Assembly (NCBI RefSeq): GCF_000317105.1
Contig: NC_019693.1
Span: 1,550,001-1,614,000 of the forward strand
Origin: Oscillatoria acuminata PCC 6304
GTDB lineage: Bacteria; Cyanobacteriota; Cyanobacteriia; Cyanobacteriales; Laspinemataceae
DNA: 64,000 nucleotides
Direction of reading: 5' to 3'
Positions 1-8,275 of the stretch are shown here, piece after piece (position 1 is the first letter of the stretch; the number at the start of each line of letters is the position of its first letter). The notes under the pieces are model-generated. The model was not told the origin of the DNA. It was given only the letters and a program-made list of their open reading frames with translations, and ran no database searches. Both the position numbers and the translations under genes were made by a program.

Positions 1-654
1 TGGGAAGAAATGGCCCAAGCCATCCAAAATCCCAACTGTGATGGCTATTATCTCAATCGGAAAGTCTTCTTCCTCGGAAAATGGATTCGCTTTGGGGGCA
101 AATATCCCGACTGGAATCTGCGCTTATTCCGCCATCAAAAAGGCCGATATGAAAACTTAAATACTGAAGACGTTCCCAACACCGGAGATAACGAAGTTCA
201 CGAGCACGTCATCTTAGATCGTCCTGCCGCCTACTTGAAAGCAGACATGATTCATGAAGACTTCCGAGACATCTATCAATGGTTAGAACGCCATAATCGC
301 TACTCCAACTGGGAAGCGAGAGTGTACTATAACCTCCTCAGCGGAAAAGACGACAGTGGCACCATTGGAGCCAACTTTTTCGGCGATGCCGTCCAGCGCA
401 AACGCTTTCTAAAAACCGTTTGGGTGCGCCTCCCGTTCAAACCCCTCCTGAGATTTATTTGGTTCTACATTATCAAACTAGGCTTTCTCGATGGAAAAGC
501 CGGGTACATTTATGGACGCCTGCTAAGTCAATATGAATATCAAATCGGAGTCAAACTCTTTGAACTACGCCAATTTGGGGGCCAGTTGAATCAACTCTCC
601 GCCAAACCCACCGCCGAATCCCCAACCCTTCCAGAAATCAAAGAATCAGCCTAA
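1..654 (+). CDS. Glycosyltransferase family 2, C-terminal part
   Basis: The reading frame is open from the first base, so the 5' end lies outside the window; the internal ATG at 10 is probably not the true start. The visible 217 residues fit the C-terminal part of a GT2 enzyme of the WaaE/KdtX-like kind: the segment around YLNRKVFFLGKWIRFGGKYP and the LRLFRHQKGRYEN motif resemble the region after the catalytic core, followed by an amphipathic membrane-associated stretch near residues 150-165. Such enzymes transfer a sugar from a nucleotide sugar to a lipid or polysaccharide acceptor at the inner face of the membrane. The nucleotide-binding N-terminus and DxD motif are not in view, so donor and acceptor cannot be named. 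Confidence 0.75.
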   Translation, partial: WEEMAQAIQNPNCDGYYLNRKVFFLGKWIRFGGKYPDWNLRLFRHQKGRYENLNTEDVPNTGDNEVHEHVILDRPAAYLKADMIHEDFRDIYQWLERHNRYSNWEARVYYNLLSGKDDSGTIGANFFGDAVQRKRFLKTVWVRLPFKPLLRFIWFYIIKLGFLDGKAGYIYGRLLSQYEYQIGVKLFELRQFGGQLNQLSAKPTAESPTLPEIKESA

Positions 655-658
655 CCCT

Positions 659-719
659 AACCACAGATTACACAGAGGGCACAGAAAAAAATCCGTGAAA
701 ATCCGTGTAATCTGTGGTT
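659..719. repeat. Palindromic intergenic repeat, copy 1
   Basis: Perfect 15-bp inverted arms at 659-673 (AACCACAGATTACAC) and 705-719 enclose an A-rich centre. A near-identical element lies at 3391-3452. It sits just after the glycosyltransferase stop, so it could fold into a 3' hairpin in the transcript. This kind of ACCACAGAT palindrome is a dispersed extragenic repeat in cyanobacteria. Confidence 0.85.
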
Positions 720-751
720 CCCTTTCTCATTTCTCAAGTTACTGGCCTAAA

Positions 752-1306
752 CTAAGATGTTGTAATTGCTATTTGTTGCCATTCCCTATTCCAACCGAGT
801 TCATATTCATCAACTAACGCACAAGCGAGTGCAAATGCTTCATCATCAACCTCTTCCGGTTCCTTGGATTTCTGGAAATTCCCAGGAGTTGCCAAGGTTG
901 GATCGGCAATTTGCCGTTGCATCTGCGTGGCAAGTTGCACCAAAAGTTCTGCCATTGCCTCAGAGTGGGTTACCGGATTGTTAGCTGTTGCAACATCAAA
1001 GGTTCCCACGGGACTAGAAGCTAGGTTTGCTTGAGAAACTTCTGATTCCTTAATAAATAATTCCCGAAGTTCCTCAGTTTCAATTTTATCCAGTTCCGGC
1101 TTAATCCCCTGAAAGACTCGATTTAATGAGGGATTCTCCTGGATGAGACGGATTAAATCTCGCTGAAGGGACTCCCAAGCCTCCCCATGCTGATGCAGTT
1201 GCTGAATAATGTTCTCTAATGCCAATTCTTCACCCGCATTCAGGCGCACTTCTGTCCTTTGCAAACTCAGCCAGCAAGCCAGTACAGTTTTAGCCATTTC
1301 ATCCAT
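752..1306 (-). CDS. Hypothetical protein, 184 aa
   Basis: I do not recognise this family. The protein is soluble, acidic and mostly helical by composition. Residues 1-90 look like a helical bundle (two segments rich in E, L and Q), residues 100-125 are T/S/A/N-rich and probably flexible, and residues 130-175 form a further acidic helical part ending in DEAFALACALVDEYELGW. No signal peptide, membrane segment or catalytic motif is visible. It starts at ATG 1306, with a second in-frame ATG three codons later. It lies between the palindromic repeat at 659 and the tnpB element and has no obvious operon partner. Confidence 0.6.
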   Translation of the reverse strand: MDEMAKTVLACWLSLQRTEVRLNAGEELALENIIQQLHQHGEAWESLQRDLIRLIQENPSLNRVFQGIKPELDKIETEELRELFIKESEVSQANLASSPVGTFDVATANNPVTHSEAMAELLVQLATQMQRQIADPTLATPGNFQKSKEPEEVDDEAFALACALVDEYELGWNREWQQIAITTS

Positions 1307-1349
1307 GCCAACTGTCCTATTTTAGGTCAACTCTCTCTTGATTTTAGCA

Positions 1350-1600
1350 GATTTATCCCAGGGGTCGTTTGAAAATTTTTTGCCCTGCATCCATACCCTT
1401 CATTTCTTTGTTTTCTATCCCCCTCAACCCAGGTTTTAGCCATTCTATTGATGGGACTACGTTGTTCGGATTGGACGGGATGATAGCGGTTCCCTCGCAA
1501 TATTTGGATAGTATTATCGCCACTACCACTGACAAGGGTGCAACATTTAACCTTCTCAAATCTACTCATGACTGAGTAGTTCTAAGAATAGTATGGCATC
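1350..1600 (-). ncRNA. Candidate omega RNA / right end of the TnpB element
   Basis: In IS200/IS605 elements the guide RNA of TnpB covers the 3' end of tnpB and the following right end. Here the tnpB stop codon lies in a perfect 7-bp hairpin (CTACTCA 1562-1568, TGAGTAG 1573-1579), and about 250 bases without a convincing gene follow. The position is inferred from the family only; exact ends and guide were not determined. Confidence 0.3.
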
Positions 1601-3268
1601 ACCAACAATGGTGAAGGCAGTTGCCTGCAAAGCGCGCAACAAAATATTACGCGCACCATTCCAATCTCTGGGTGCTTCATATCCACACTCAGGGCATCGA
1701 AATGTTTTGTTTCCTCCCAACTTTTCATGGATATGACCACATTCAGGACAAGTTTTAGAGGTAAAGGACTCATTGCACCGAACGACCATCACTCCATTTC
1801 TAGCTGCCTTCTGCTCCAAATGCTTCGCAAACTTATAATGACTCCAAGTCAGCATATTCCGGGCAGTTCTTGACCGAATTTTTCTTTTGTGCCGCTCAAC
1901 CATCTGGGAGGTTTCAAAAGTCGGCAGCAAGATTAACTTGTAATTGTTGACCAAAAAAGAAGCGGACTTATTATGCAAGTCTTTGACTAAGTTCTGGATT
2001 TTACACCGCATTCTAGTGGCCGCTTTACGCATTTTATAGCGTTGACGTTTGTTGGAGGATAAGGCAATTTTACTCATGAGTTGGTCAAGATGCGTACAGA
2101 GTCTATTAATTCTGCCGATGTCTTTCTGACCAATCTCTAAAATTGTTTCTCCATCATATCCCGTTAAAAAGGTCCGGACTCCGGGGTCTAATGCAATCAC
2201 TCGTTCCTCTTGAGTGGGAGTCGGTTCTCGATATTCGGGAAAACATCCAAACCATTTCCCTTTCTGATAAAGAATCTGGGTTCCATAAGGGCATTGTTGG
2301 GGAAATTCTTCCGCTGATTTGAACTCAAGTCCTTTAGTTCTCTGGCAATACCAGGTGCCGTTTTTGAAATTCCCAGCTTTGAATTTAATCACCTGAGAAA
2401 AAGCTCGACAAGACTTGAACGAGGCTGTTCCTTGATTGGCTTTCGCTTGCTTATGAGCATCTACGGCATCGGCTACAGCTTCTTGGAGTTGATGTCCCGG
2501 CAATTCTTTGACCCAATCTGGGCGATTAGATTGACGGGCTAAAGATTGTAATGAGAAGGCGGATAAGTGGGGTTCATGTCTGAGGTAAGCAATTGTCCAG
2601 TTATAAATCCACCGATAAGCAGCCAACCATTGTTTCCAAAGTTGGTGAAGTTTTTTCTCTGGATAAATGCGGATTTTTTTGACGGCATTTGGAGTGGTTT
2701 TGGTGGTGGAGTTTCTCGGGTATTTCTTAAATCGCTTTTTGGGCTTGTTTTCGGGTTCTCCTCCGGTATAACCGACCAAAAAAGACAAAGAGGAGGGACA
2801 GGATATCTTCAATGAGTTCCCTTTCATTAGGGGGGTGACGGTCATGGAAAACCACGAATTTACCTCCTGCTCTCTGGCATAATTCCTCAAGATGTGGCTC
2901 TCTAAATCCGCCGATTCCATTGGAGTAAGAGCAGATAAAGCGTTAGATATAACCTGGGTGTATGAACTCCAAAAGTGCGTTACATTTTTTCCGCCTAAAA
3001 TTGAGTCGGTCACCAATTTTTTGAATAAGTTCAGCTTTGAATTCTGACGTCTGAAAAAACTTAAGGAGTCTTGAAGAGTCTTCTGGTTATGAATAACGAG
3101 AGGCTCTTGGATCGCCAACCTTGGACCCTGGATCTGTTTCGGACTCTTTGATGGGTCATGAGGGCTTTTTCCCCACGGTTCGGAGGGTCTTGATTTCTCC
3201 TGATTTCTTGGGGAGTCGCCATTAGCATATTGCAACTCCTCGTCTGGAGGTGGTATCGAAGGTTTCAT
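1562..3268 (-). CDS. tnpB: TnpB-family RNA-guided nuclease (IS200/IS605 OrfB), long N-terminus
   Basis: The protein is 568 aa from ATG 3268. The frame is open 65 codons further upstream, but that part translates the palindromic repeat at 3391-3452 and is unlikely to be coding. The C-terminal ~370 residues are a full TnpB: helix-turn-helix region near 197-280, RuvC residues D361 (IALDPGVRTF), E452 (LLPTFETSQM) and D535 (APRDWNGARN), and a zinc ribbon with C507/C510 and C525/C528. All catalytic residues are present. Family TnpBs are usually about 400 aa; the extra ~195 N-terminal residues include a low-complexity P/S/E-rich part and a conserved-looking NSWFSM segment near 137-142. TnpB is an RNA-guided DNA nuclease that favours retention of its transposon. 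No tnpA is nearby, so the element is stand-alone. Confidence 0.93.
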   Translation of the reverse strand: MKPSIPPPDEELQYANGDSPRNQEKSRPSEPWGKSPHDPSKSPKQIQGPRLAIQEPLVIHNQKTLQDSLSFFRRQNSKLNLFKKLVTDSILGGKNVTHFWSSYTQVISNALSALTPMESADLESHILRNYAREQEVNSWFSMTVTPLMKGNSLKISCPSSLSFLVGYTGGEPENKPKKRFKKYPRNSTTKTTPNAVKKIRIYPEKKLHQLWKQWLAAYRWIYNWTIAYLRHEPHLSAFSLQSLARQSNRPDWVKELPGHQLQEAVADAVDAHKQAKANQGTASFKSCRAFSQVIKFKAGNFKNGTWYCQRTKGLEFKSAEEFPQQCPYGTQILYQKGKWFGCFPEYREPTPTQEERVIALDPGVRTFLTGYDGETILEIGQKDIGRINRLCTHLDQLMSKIALSSNKRQRYKMRKAATRMRCKIQNLVKDLHNKSASFLVNNYKLILLPTFETSQMVERHKRKIRSRTARNMLTWSHYKFAKHLEQKAARNGVMVVRCNESFTSKTCPECGHIHEKLGGNKTFRCPECGYEAPRDWNGARNILLRALQATAFTIVGDAILFLELLSHE

Positions 3269-3390
3269 CAGCCTGAAATATGATGATTGGTTCTTATTAT
3301 ACAGCCCATTAGACCACCGACTTCCAACAGGTATTTTTGCAAGGAGTTGGCTTGGCCTAATTATCACATAAAGATTGGCGGTAATCGTTA

Positions 3391-3452
3391 AACCACAGAT
3401 TACACAGATGACACAGAAAAAAATCTGTGAAAATCCGTGAAATCTGTGGTTT
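3391..3452. repeat. Palindromic intergenic repeat, copy 2
   Basis: Second copy of the repeat at 659-719, in the same ACCACAGATTACACAG form, with slightly degenerate right arm (TGAAATCTGTGGTTT). It lies upstream of tnpB, so the two copies bracket the stretch holding the unknown gene and tnpB. Confidence 0.85.
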
Positions 3453-3485
3453 AATCTTTTCATTCAACTGCTCAACGCAGTGAAT

Positions 3486-4448
3486 TTATACCAAGTGTAG
3501 GTTTGGATAGTAGGTCAACATATCATCCGTGGTCAAGGTATCTCCTTTGGCTTGCGGCGTCCAGAGGACCTCGAAGGCTAACAACTGTTCGCTACCAATG
3601 CCGCCAATTTGACCTAAGGCTTGGCGCATTTGGTCAGAACCGTTAATCGTGGGGAGTTGGAGATTACCTAATGTGCCAACTACTAGGGTAACCACGATAT
3701 ATTCGCTGGGTGCTTCGGTTTCGGTTTTCACGAGTTCGCCGTTTTCATCCGTGGGCAAAGCCTTCGTGGCATTGCCGTCGCGTAACTGGTTATTGACGTT
3801 GGAAAGGGTTTCCTCTTGGACTTTGGACCGTTCCGCGAGGGCGAGTTGGTTAAATTTGGCTTCGGCAACGGCTAACCGGGTTTTTTCCGATTGGGTGGCA
3901 CCGTAAACCCAGTATTCGGGATGACGCAAGAGGGCGAGGCTGACTTCTTGCAGGACTTGGGCGCGCCCTTCGGCAGACCCGGTATTGGCACTCATGGCGA
4001 GTTTATCCAGTTCCGCTTGTAGTTCTCGCGCTTCGGCTAAGAGTCCGACTTGGACTTGCCCGATCGCCACTGTCGGATTGCTCGTATTTTCAACGGTTTC
4101 TTCGCTACCGGCACGACGGAAGGCTTGCATCAGGAAGTTGGCAAGGGCGATCACAATGAAGATACTGAACAATCCGCCAAAACCGCCGCCAAAGCCGAAG
4201 AACGGCAACAGGAAGGGAAATCCAAATCCACCGCCACCGGGATAATAGCCACCACCCCCGGGTTGATAGGTGCGAGTTGGGGAAGAATAGGGACGAGAGG
4301 GTGCACGGAAGGAACCGCCCCCGATGCGTCCTCCAGAACGAGCGGCAAAGGCGGCATCGGCGCTACCGAGGACTAAGACGACGACCAAGGCGATCGCCAG
4401 GAGGGGTTTGAAAAAGGGTTTAATTGCTGAAAGCAGTTTTCTATACAT
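3486..4448 (-). CDS. DUF1517 family membrane protein
   Basis: The protein is 320 aa from ATG 4448. In-frame TTG 4478 and ATG 4475 lie upstream, but 4448 places a basic n-region directly before a hydrophobic signal segment (LLAIALVVVLVLGSADAAFA, residues ~16-36). A Gly/Pro/Tyr-rich linker follows, then a hydrophobic stretch (FGGLFSIFIVIALANFLMQ, ~95-115) and a cytosolic or stromal-side mixed alpha/beta domain to the end. This architecture is that of DUF1517 proteins, conserved in cyanobacteria and plastids and of unsettled function. It is probably thylakoid- or plasma-membrane anchored. No operon partner is evident; the upstream side is a repeat-filled intergenic region. Confidence 0.82.
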   Translation of the reverse strand: MYRKLLSAIKPFFKPLLAIALVVVLVLGSADAAFAARSGGRIGGGSFRAPSRPYSSPTRTYQPGGGGYYPGGGGFGFPFLLPFFGFGGGFGGLFSIFIVIALANFLMQAFRRAGSEETVENTSNPTVAIGQVQVGLLAEARELQAELDKLAMSANTGSAEGRAQVLQEVSLALLRHPEYWVYGATQSEKTRLAVAEAKFNQLALAERSKVQEETLSNVNNQLRDGNATKALPTDENGELVKTETEAPSEYIVVTLVVGTLGNLQLPTINGSDQMRQALGQIGGIGSEQLLAFEVLWTPQAKGDTLTTDDMLTYYPNLHLV

Positions 4449-4925
4449 AAAGCAGTTAGGAAGTCCGATTCTCATCAAAAGGGTTCCGACTCAGAAGGTA
4501 TCTGCTATATCAGTACCATTCTGGCATTTGGGAGTCGGCAGGCAGATGTAACTTTCTGCCTCCCTTCTAATGTATCGTTTTCCTCGGCCAAGCGGACTCG
4601 AAATCCCAAAGGATTTGGGGGAGGATAGCCGAACCTTGGGGTTTTTTCATCAATCTGAGTCTTGTACCCATTGCAACAACCGGCGGGCAACCTGTATTTG
4701 TAGGGGCGCAATGCTTGCGCCCTTGTAGAGGCGATTCACGAATCGCCTCTACATTTTGCACCCGCAATACTGTCAACTATTTGTAGGGGCGCAATGCGCC
4801 CCTACAAAGGGCGCAAGCATTGCGCCCCTACAAGAAATAACGATTTTTCGGCATTCAATTTACCACCAATTCAGGGCTAGGTTTTAACCGCCGCCGGTGT
4901 TGCAATTTGTGCTTCCCTTGGACCC
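4449..4925. repeat. Intergenic region with GC-rich inverted repeat cluster (4698-4834)
   Basis: No gene is seen. A 27-bp sequence at 4698-4724 (core GTAGGGGCGCAATGCTTGCG) recurs as an exact inverted copy at 4807-4833. Between them are a palindrome at 4725-4752 (GTAGAGGCGATT / AATCGCCTCTAC) and another at 4781-4807 (TTGTAGGGGCGCA / TGCGCCCCTACAA). A related copy is at 31571-31599. These are dispersed cyanobacterial intergenic repeats and could form a large cruciform or transcript hairpin. Confidence 0.85.
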
Positions 4926-5135
4926 TTAGCCGCCGCCCACAATGGTGACAATTTCCAGCCGATCGCCTTGCTGCATCTGAGTTCCCTCCCAAAATTGTCG
5001 ATGGAGGATTTCTCCGTTGTACTCCACCGCCACCAATCGCGGATTTAACCCCAACTGTTCTAGAAACTGCGGGAGATTCAGTCCCGGGGGACAAGACTGG
5101 GTTTCCCCATTCACTTGTAAGGCTATTTCAGGCAT
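4926..5135 (-). CDS. thiS: Thiamine biosynthesis sulfur carrier ThiS
   Basis: This is a small ubiquitin-fold protein, 69 aa from ATG 5135, with the N-terminal IALQVNGE strand, the central VAVEYNGEIL segment and the required C-terminal Gly-Gly tail (IVGGG). Its C-terminal glycine is adenylated and turned into a thiocarboxylate that donates sulfur for the thiazole ring of thiamine. The start overlaps the 3' end of thiE by 8 bases, which suggests translational coupling; in-frame starts at 5147 and 5159 are alternatives that would lengthen the overlap. The gene order thiE-thiS is frequent in cyanobacteria. Confidence 0.9.
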   Translation of the reverse strand: MPEIALQVNGETQSCPPGLNLPQFLEQLGLNPRLVAVEYNGEILHRQFWEGTQMQQGDRLEIVTIVGGG

Positions 5136-6240
5136 GAGACTGGACATTCCGTTGTTCAACAGCTTTCAGAGTTTGAATCCGATTCATTTGCGACAGAAAA
5201 TATTGAGTGACTAATGTCGGCTGTTCCACATCCATGATGCCGCGCACCACTGCCACCCGTTCGGCACCACAATCGAGCACATCGGTGAGGTTGTGCATAT
5301 CGATGCCACCGATCGCAAACCAGGGGATAGAAGAATGCTCCGAAGCATAGCGAACATAGGCCAAACCCGCTGGAGTTCTGCCCGGTTTTGTGGGGGTTTC
5401 ATACACCGGACCCACCCCAATATAGTCCGCCCCTTCTGCGATCGCCCGTTGCATTTCTTCCGGGTTCGTGGTAGAACGACCGATTAAACGTTGAGGGCCA
5501 AGCAACTGGCGTGCAAAGGCAGTCGGCATATCCTGTTGTCCCAAATGAACCCCATCCGCATCTACAGCTAAGGCCAAGTCCACCCGGTCATTCATAATAA
5601 ACAGCGCCCCGTAGTTGTGACAAATCTGGCGGAGTTGTTCCGCATTCCGGAGACGCTCTCCATCATCTGTATTTTTGTCACGGTACTGAACCAGGGTCAA
5701 ACCCCCTTCTAGGGCCGCTTCTACCACCGCAAACAACTTGTCATTCTCGGACGTAACCAGATATAAAGGGGCTTGATCCAATAGCTGACGACGCCGGTAA
5801 GCCAGTAAACTACTTTCCAGGGTATAAACGCGGTAACGCATCTGCTTAAACACAGCGCCCATATCCGGATGATACAGCTTGCCATATTCCTCCAGAACCC
5901 GCAGGGCTTCTTCCACCCGACAGCAGTTCGCCTGCAACAGGGACTCAATGCCAGAGCGTTCTTCTTCTCGGGGGTGGCTGAGGTCTGTACCGGGGTCCCC
6001 TGGGGTATTGCGGGCCGCCCGCAGTTCTGGTGCGTGCCAACTTGCAAGTTCCTGGCGCATGGCTTTACACTCATTAGCCAGGGGTGAACTTTGCAGGCCA
6101 AAGCGACACCATTCTTCAATAATCCGCAAGCCTTCTCGCGCCCGGTCTAAGTTGGCATCTAAAATCCGACAGAGCGCCGGTTGCAACTGGAGGGTCCCTA
6201 AATCTGACACCCTTGCTAAACCGCTGTTTTTTTCAGCCAT
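5128..6240 (-). CDS. thiE: ThiD2-ThiE fusion: thiamine phosphate synthase
   Basis: The protein is 370 aa, far longer than a lone ThiE (~210 aa). Residues ~20-145 match the cyanobacterial N-terminal ThiD2-type domain (CRILDANLDRAREGLRIIEE, then CRVEEALRVLEEYGK). Residues ~155-350 are the ThiE TIM barrel: LVQYRDKN, NDRVDLALAVDADGVHLGQQ, GVGPVYETPTKP and FAIGGI are the signature segments that bind the pyrimidine and thiazole phosphates and Mg. The enzyme joins HMP-pyrophosphate and thiazole phosphate to thiamine phosphate; the N-terminal domain is thought to provide the pyrimidine phosphate kinase step. It leads a two-gene minus-strand operon with thiS. I saw no TPP riboswitch upstream. Confidence 0.92.
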   Translation of the reverse strand: MAEKNSGLARVSDLGTLQLQPALCRILDANLDRAREGLRIIEEWCRFGLQSSPLANECKAMRQELASWHAPELRAARNTPGDPGTDLSHPREEERSGIESLLQANCCRVEEALRVLEEYGKLYHPDMGAVFKQMRYRVYTLESSLLAYRRRQLLDQAPLYLVTSENDKLFAVVEAALEGGLTLVQYRDKNTDDGERLRNAEQLRQICHNYGALFIMNDRVDLALAVDADGVHLGQQDMPTAFARQLLGPQRLIGRSTTNPEEMQRAIAEGADYIGVGPVYETPTKPGRTPAGLAYVRYASEHSSIPWFAIGGIDMHNLTDVLDCGAERVAVVRGIMDVEQPTLVTQYFLSQMNRIQTLKAVEQRNVQSHA

Positions 6241-6516
6241 CGAAACCCCCTTTCATTGCTCGATCCGAACAGTCTGTTTTAACGTTTCCCATGAGGCGTG
6301 AACATTGAGGAACTCTATGATGCAAACTTATAATATCCTGTCCGCATTTTTTAATTTTTTTTACGCGGTGAAAGTTATTGTGGCACAAAACATTAGACAA
6401 CCGTTAATTTCATTGGATAATCAGGAGGGAGGAAATTGACACTCGGGCATTTTATCGGCATCTACATCAGATGAACTGCAACGGAAGAAGGTAATTTGTT
6501 TAGTAGGAGGAGAGTC

Positions 6517-8178
6517 GTGAGTTTCAGAAGCCCCCATCAATCTCATTCATATCAATATCGCATCGTGGCCCAGTTGGGAGTTGCTACGACTGTGTTGTTC
6601 TGGTTTTATGGGCCAACGGCGATCGCCCAAGGGGTCCCCGAATTTCAAACCGCCCAAAATTCGGGAACTGAAGTGGCCTCACAAACCCAGCTATTTGTCA
6701 ATCCCACTCAGGGGAATGACTCCAGCGGCAACGGGAGCGAATCCGCACCCTTTAAAACCATTACCCAAGCCTTGCGGCAAGCCAAGCCCAACACAACGAT
6801 TCGGCTAAGTCCCGGCACTTATAGCACTGAAACTGGCGAGAGCTTTCCCTTAATGCTCAAGCCCCAAGTGGCCCTGCAAGGGGATACTAGTAGTCGAGGA
6901 CGCGGAATCATTATCCAAGGCGGGGGTCTGTATCTCAGTCGGACTTCTGCAAGGCAAAATGTGGGACTGGTTGCTGCGGATGGAGCCAGGGTCTCGGGGA
7001 TTACCCTAACCAATGACAATACCAGTGGTTATGCCTTGTGGATTGAATCTGCTTCAATGGAGGTCACGGATAACACCTTCACCCGCAGCGGACATGATGG
7101 GATTTCCGTCGTAGGCAATAGTGCACCGACAATCCGGGGCAATCATTTTGTGGAAAATGGGGCCAACGGCATCACCATTTATGGGACTTCCCGACCCCAG
7201 CTTGTGGAGAATGTGTTTGAGCGCACTGGATTTGGAATCTCGATCGGCCAAAGATCTGAACCCATCTTGACGGGGAATCAGGTGCGGCAGAATCGAGATG
7301 GGGTGGTGATTCATGGAACTGCCCGTCCCGTGTTGCGGAATAATCAGATTGAAACCAATCAGGATAATGGGGTGGTTGCCGTTGGCAATTCTCGTCCGGA
7401 TATGGGGACTTCGGGTGACCCCGGGGGGAATGTGGTCCGCAATAACGGTCAGATGGATATTAATGGGAGTGCGACGAAAGAGATTATTCCGGCGTTTGGG
7501 AATCAAGTTGCCAGCGATCGCACCAGTGGACGCTTGGACCTAAACGGGACCCTCGCCCCGGTTGCCAGCGCCCCGGTTGCCCCTGCACCGCCACGCCCTT
7601 TACCCCGGCCCGCAGCGACTCCGGCCCCCACACCCCCGGCAACCCCAGCGTCTTTTCCCAGCCCAACCGCCACAACACCTCAGTCTCCCCCGCCCTTATC
7701 GGCGACAGTGAGCCTGCCCGTTCCCGCACCCGGTGAAGGTATTCCCATTCCTGTCCCGGCCCCCCAAACCGGGACCGCACCAGCACCGCGAACCCCTGCA
7801 CCGGCACCGGCGATCGGCAATCGACCCGGGGATACGCTCCCCAACCTCCTACCCGTTCCCGATGGCAATCCCCCGATCGGAAATGGGGGCGCTGGAGTCC
7901 CGGTCGTGGGTGTTCCCAGTGGCGGTGCGGGTAATGGACCTCCGACCCCGCCCAGTCGTGCCGCAGCCCTAGGACTGCGCTATCGGGTGATTGTCAATGC
8001 CACCAGTAGCAGCGACCAAGCCCGGGTCCGTCGTGTGGTTTCCGATGCCTTCCGAACCCAAATTAATGGCCGGATGGTGATGCAGGTTGGAGCATTTGCC
8101 ACCCAAGAAAAAGTGGATGAAATGATGCAACTGCTTCAGCGGAATGGGTTAACTGGGGTAGTTTTAAATATCGAATAA
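6517..8178 (+). CDS. Secreted beta-helix (DUF1565) protein with Pro-rich linker and SPOR-like C-terminus
   Basis: The start is GTG 6517, chosen because a perfect AGGAGG (6505-6510) sits 6 bases upstream; the frame also runs back to TTG 6496, which would put the ribosome site inside the gene. The 553-aa product begins with a signal peptide (hydrophobic VAQLGVATTVLFWFYG, then TAIAQG). Residues ~55-330 form a right-handed parallel beta-helix of the DUF1565 type with repeated N-x-F/I-x-x-N and GN-x-x-x-x-N turns. A Pro/Ala-rich linker (~350-480) is followed by a ~65-residue SPOR-like domain (RYRVIVNATS, MVMQVGAFAT). It is probably periplasmic or surface exposed, with the C-terminus contacting peptidoglycan. 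Ligand unknown. Confidence 0.85.
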   Translation: MSFRSPHQSHSYQYRIVAQLGVATTVLFWFYGPTAIAQGVPEFQTAQNSGTEVASQTQLFVNPTQGNDSSGNGSESAPFKTITQALRQAKPNTTIRLSPGTYSTETGESFPLMLKPQVALQGDTSSRGRGIIIQGGGLYLSRTSARQNVGLVAADGARVSGITLTNDNTSGYALWIESASMEVTDNTFTRSGHDGISVVGNSAPTIRGNHFVENGANGITIYGTSRPQLVENVFERTGFGISIGQRSEPILTGNQVRQNRDGVVIHGTARPVLRNNQIETNQDNGVVAVGNSRPDMGTSGDPGGNVVRNNGQMDINGSATKEIIPAFGNQVASDRTSGRLDLNGTLAPVASAPVAPAPPRPLPRPAATPAPTPPATPASFPSPTATTPQSPPPLSATVSLPVPAPGEGIPIPVPAPQTGTAPAPRTPAPAPAIGNRPGDTLPNLLPVPDGNPPIGNGGAGVPVVGVPSGGAGNGPPTPPSRAAALGLRYRVIVNATSSSDQARVRRVVSDAFRTQINGRMVMQVGAFATQEKVDEMMQLLQRNGLTGVVLNIE

Positions 8179-8207
8179 TTCTGAATCAACCTAGAAAATA
8201 ATTCCGT

Positions 8208-8275
8208 TTCAGGAGTCATGATTAACAGCAATTCAAGTTAACGAATTGTTGACAATTAGACTCCTGAATTTTTTT
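8208..8275 (+). terminator. Intrinsic terminator after the beta-helix gene
   Basis: Inverted arms TTCAGGAGTC (8208-8217) and GACTCCTGAA (8259-8268) are followed by seven T residues; an inner inverted pair (CAATTC / GAATTG) extends the stem. It sits 30 bases after the stop codon. Confidence 0.7.

Noticed and set aside
1327-1569. Overlapping short open frames on the minus strand after tnpB
   Set aside because: Several frames compete, none with a ribosome site or family resemblance; the stretch fits better as an element end or guide RNA.
3269-3463. 65 extra codons at the start of tnpB
   Set aside because: They translate the palindromic repeat at 3391-3452 and non-conserved intergenic sequence; ATG 3268 is a better start.
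4050-4376. 108-codon plus-strand frame opposite the DUF1517 gene
   Set aside because: Low-complexity product from the Gly/Pro-rich linker of the opposite gene.
5128-6495. TPP riboswitch upstream of the thiamine genes
   Set aside because: I looked for the conserved CTGAGA-type elements before the start at 6240 and did not see them.
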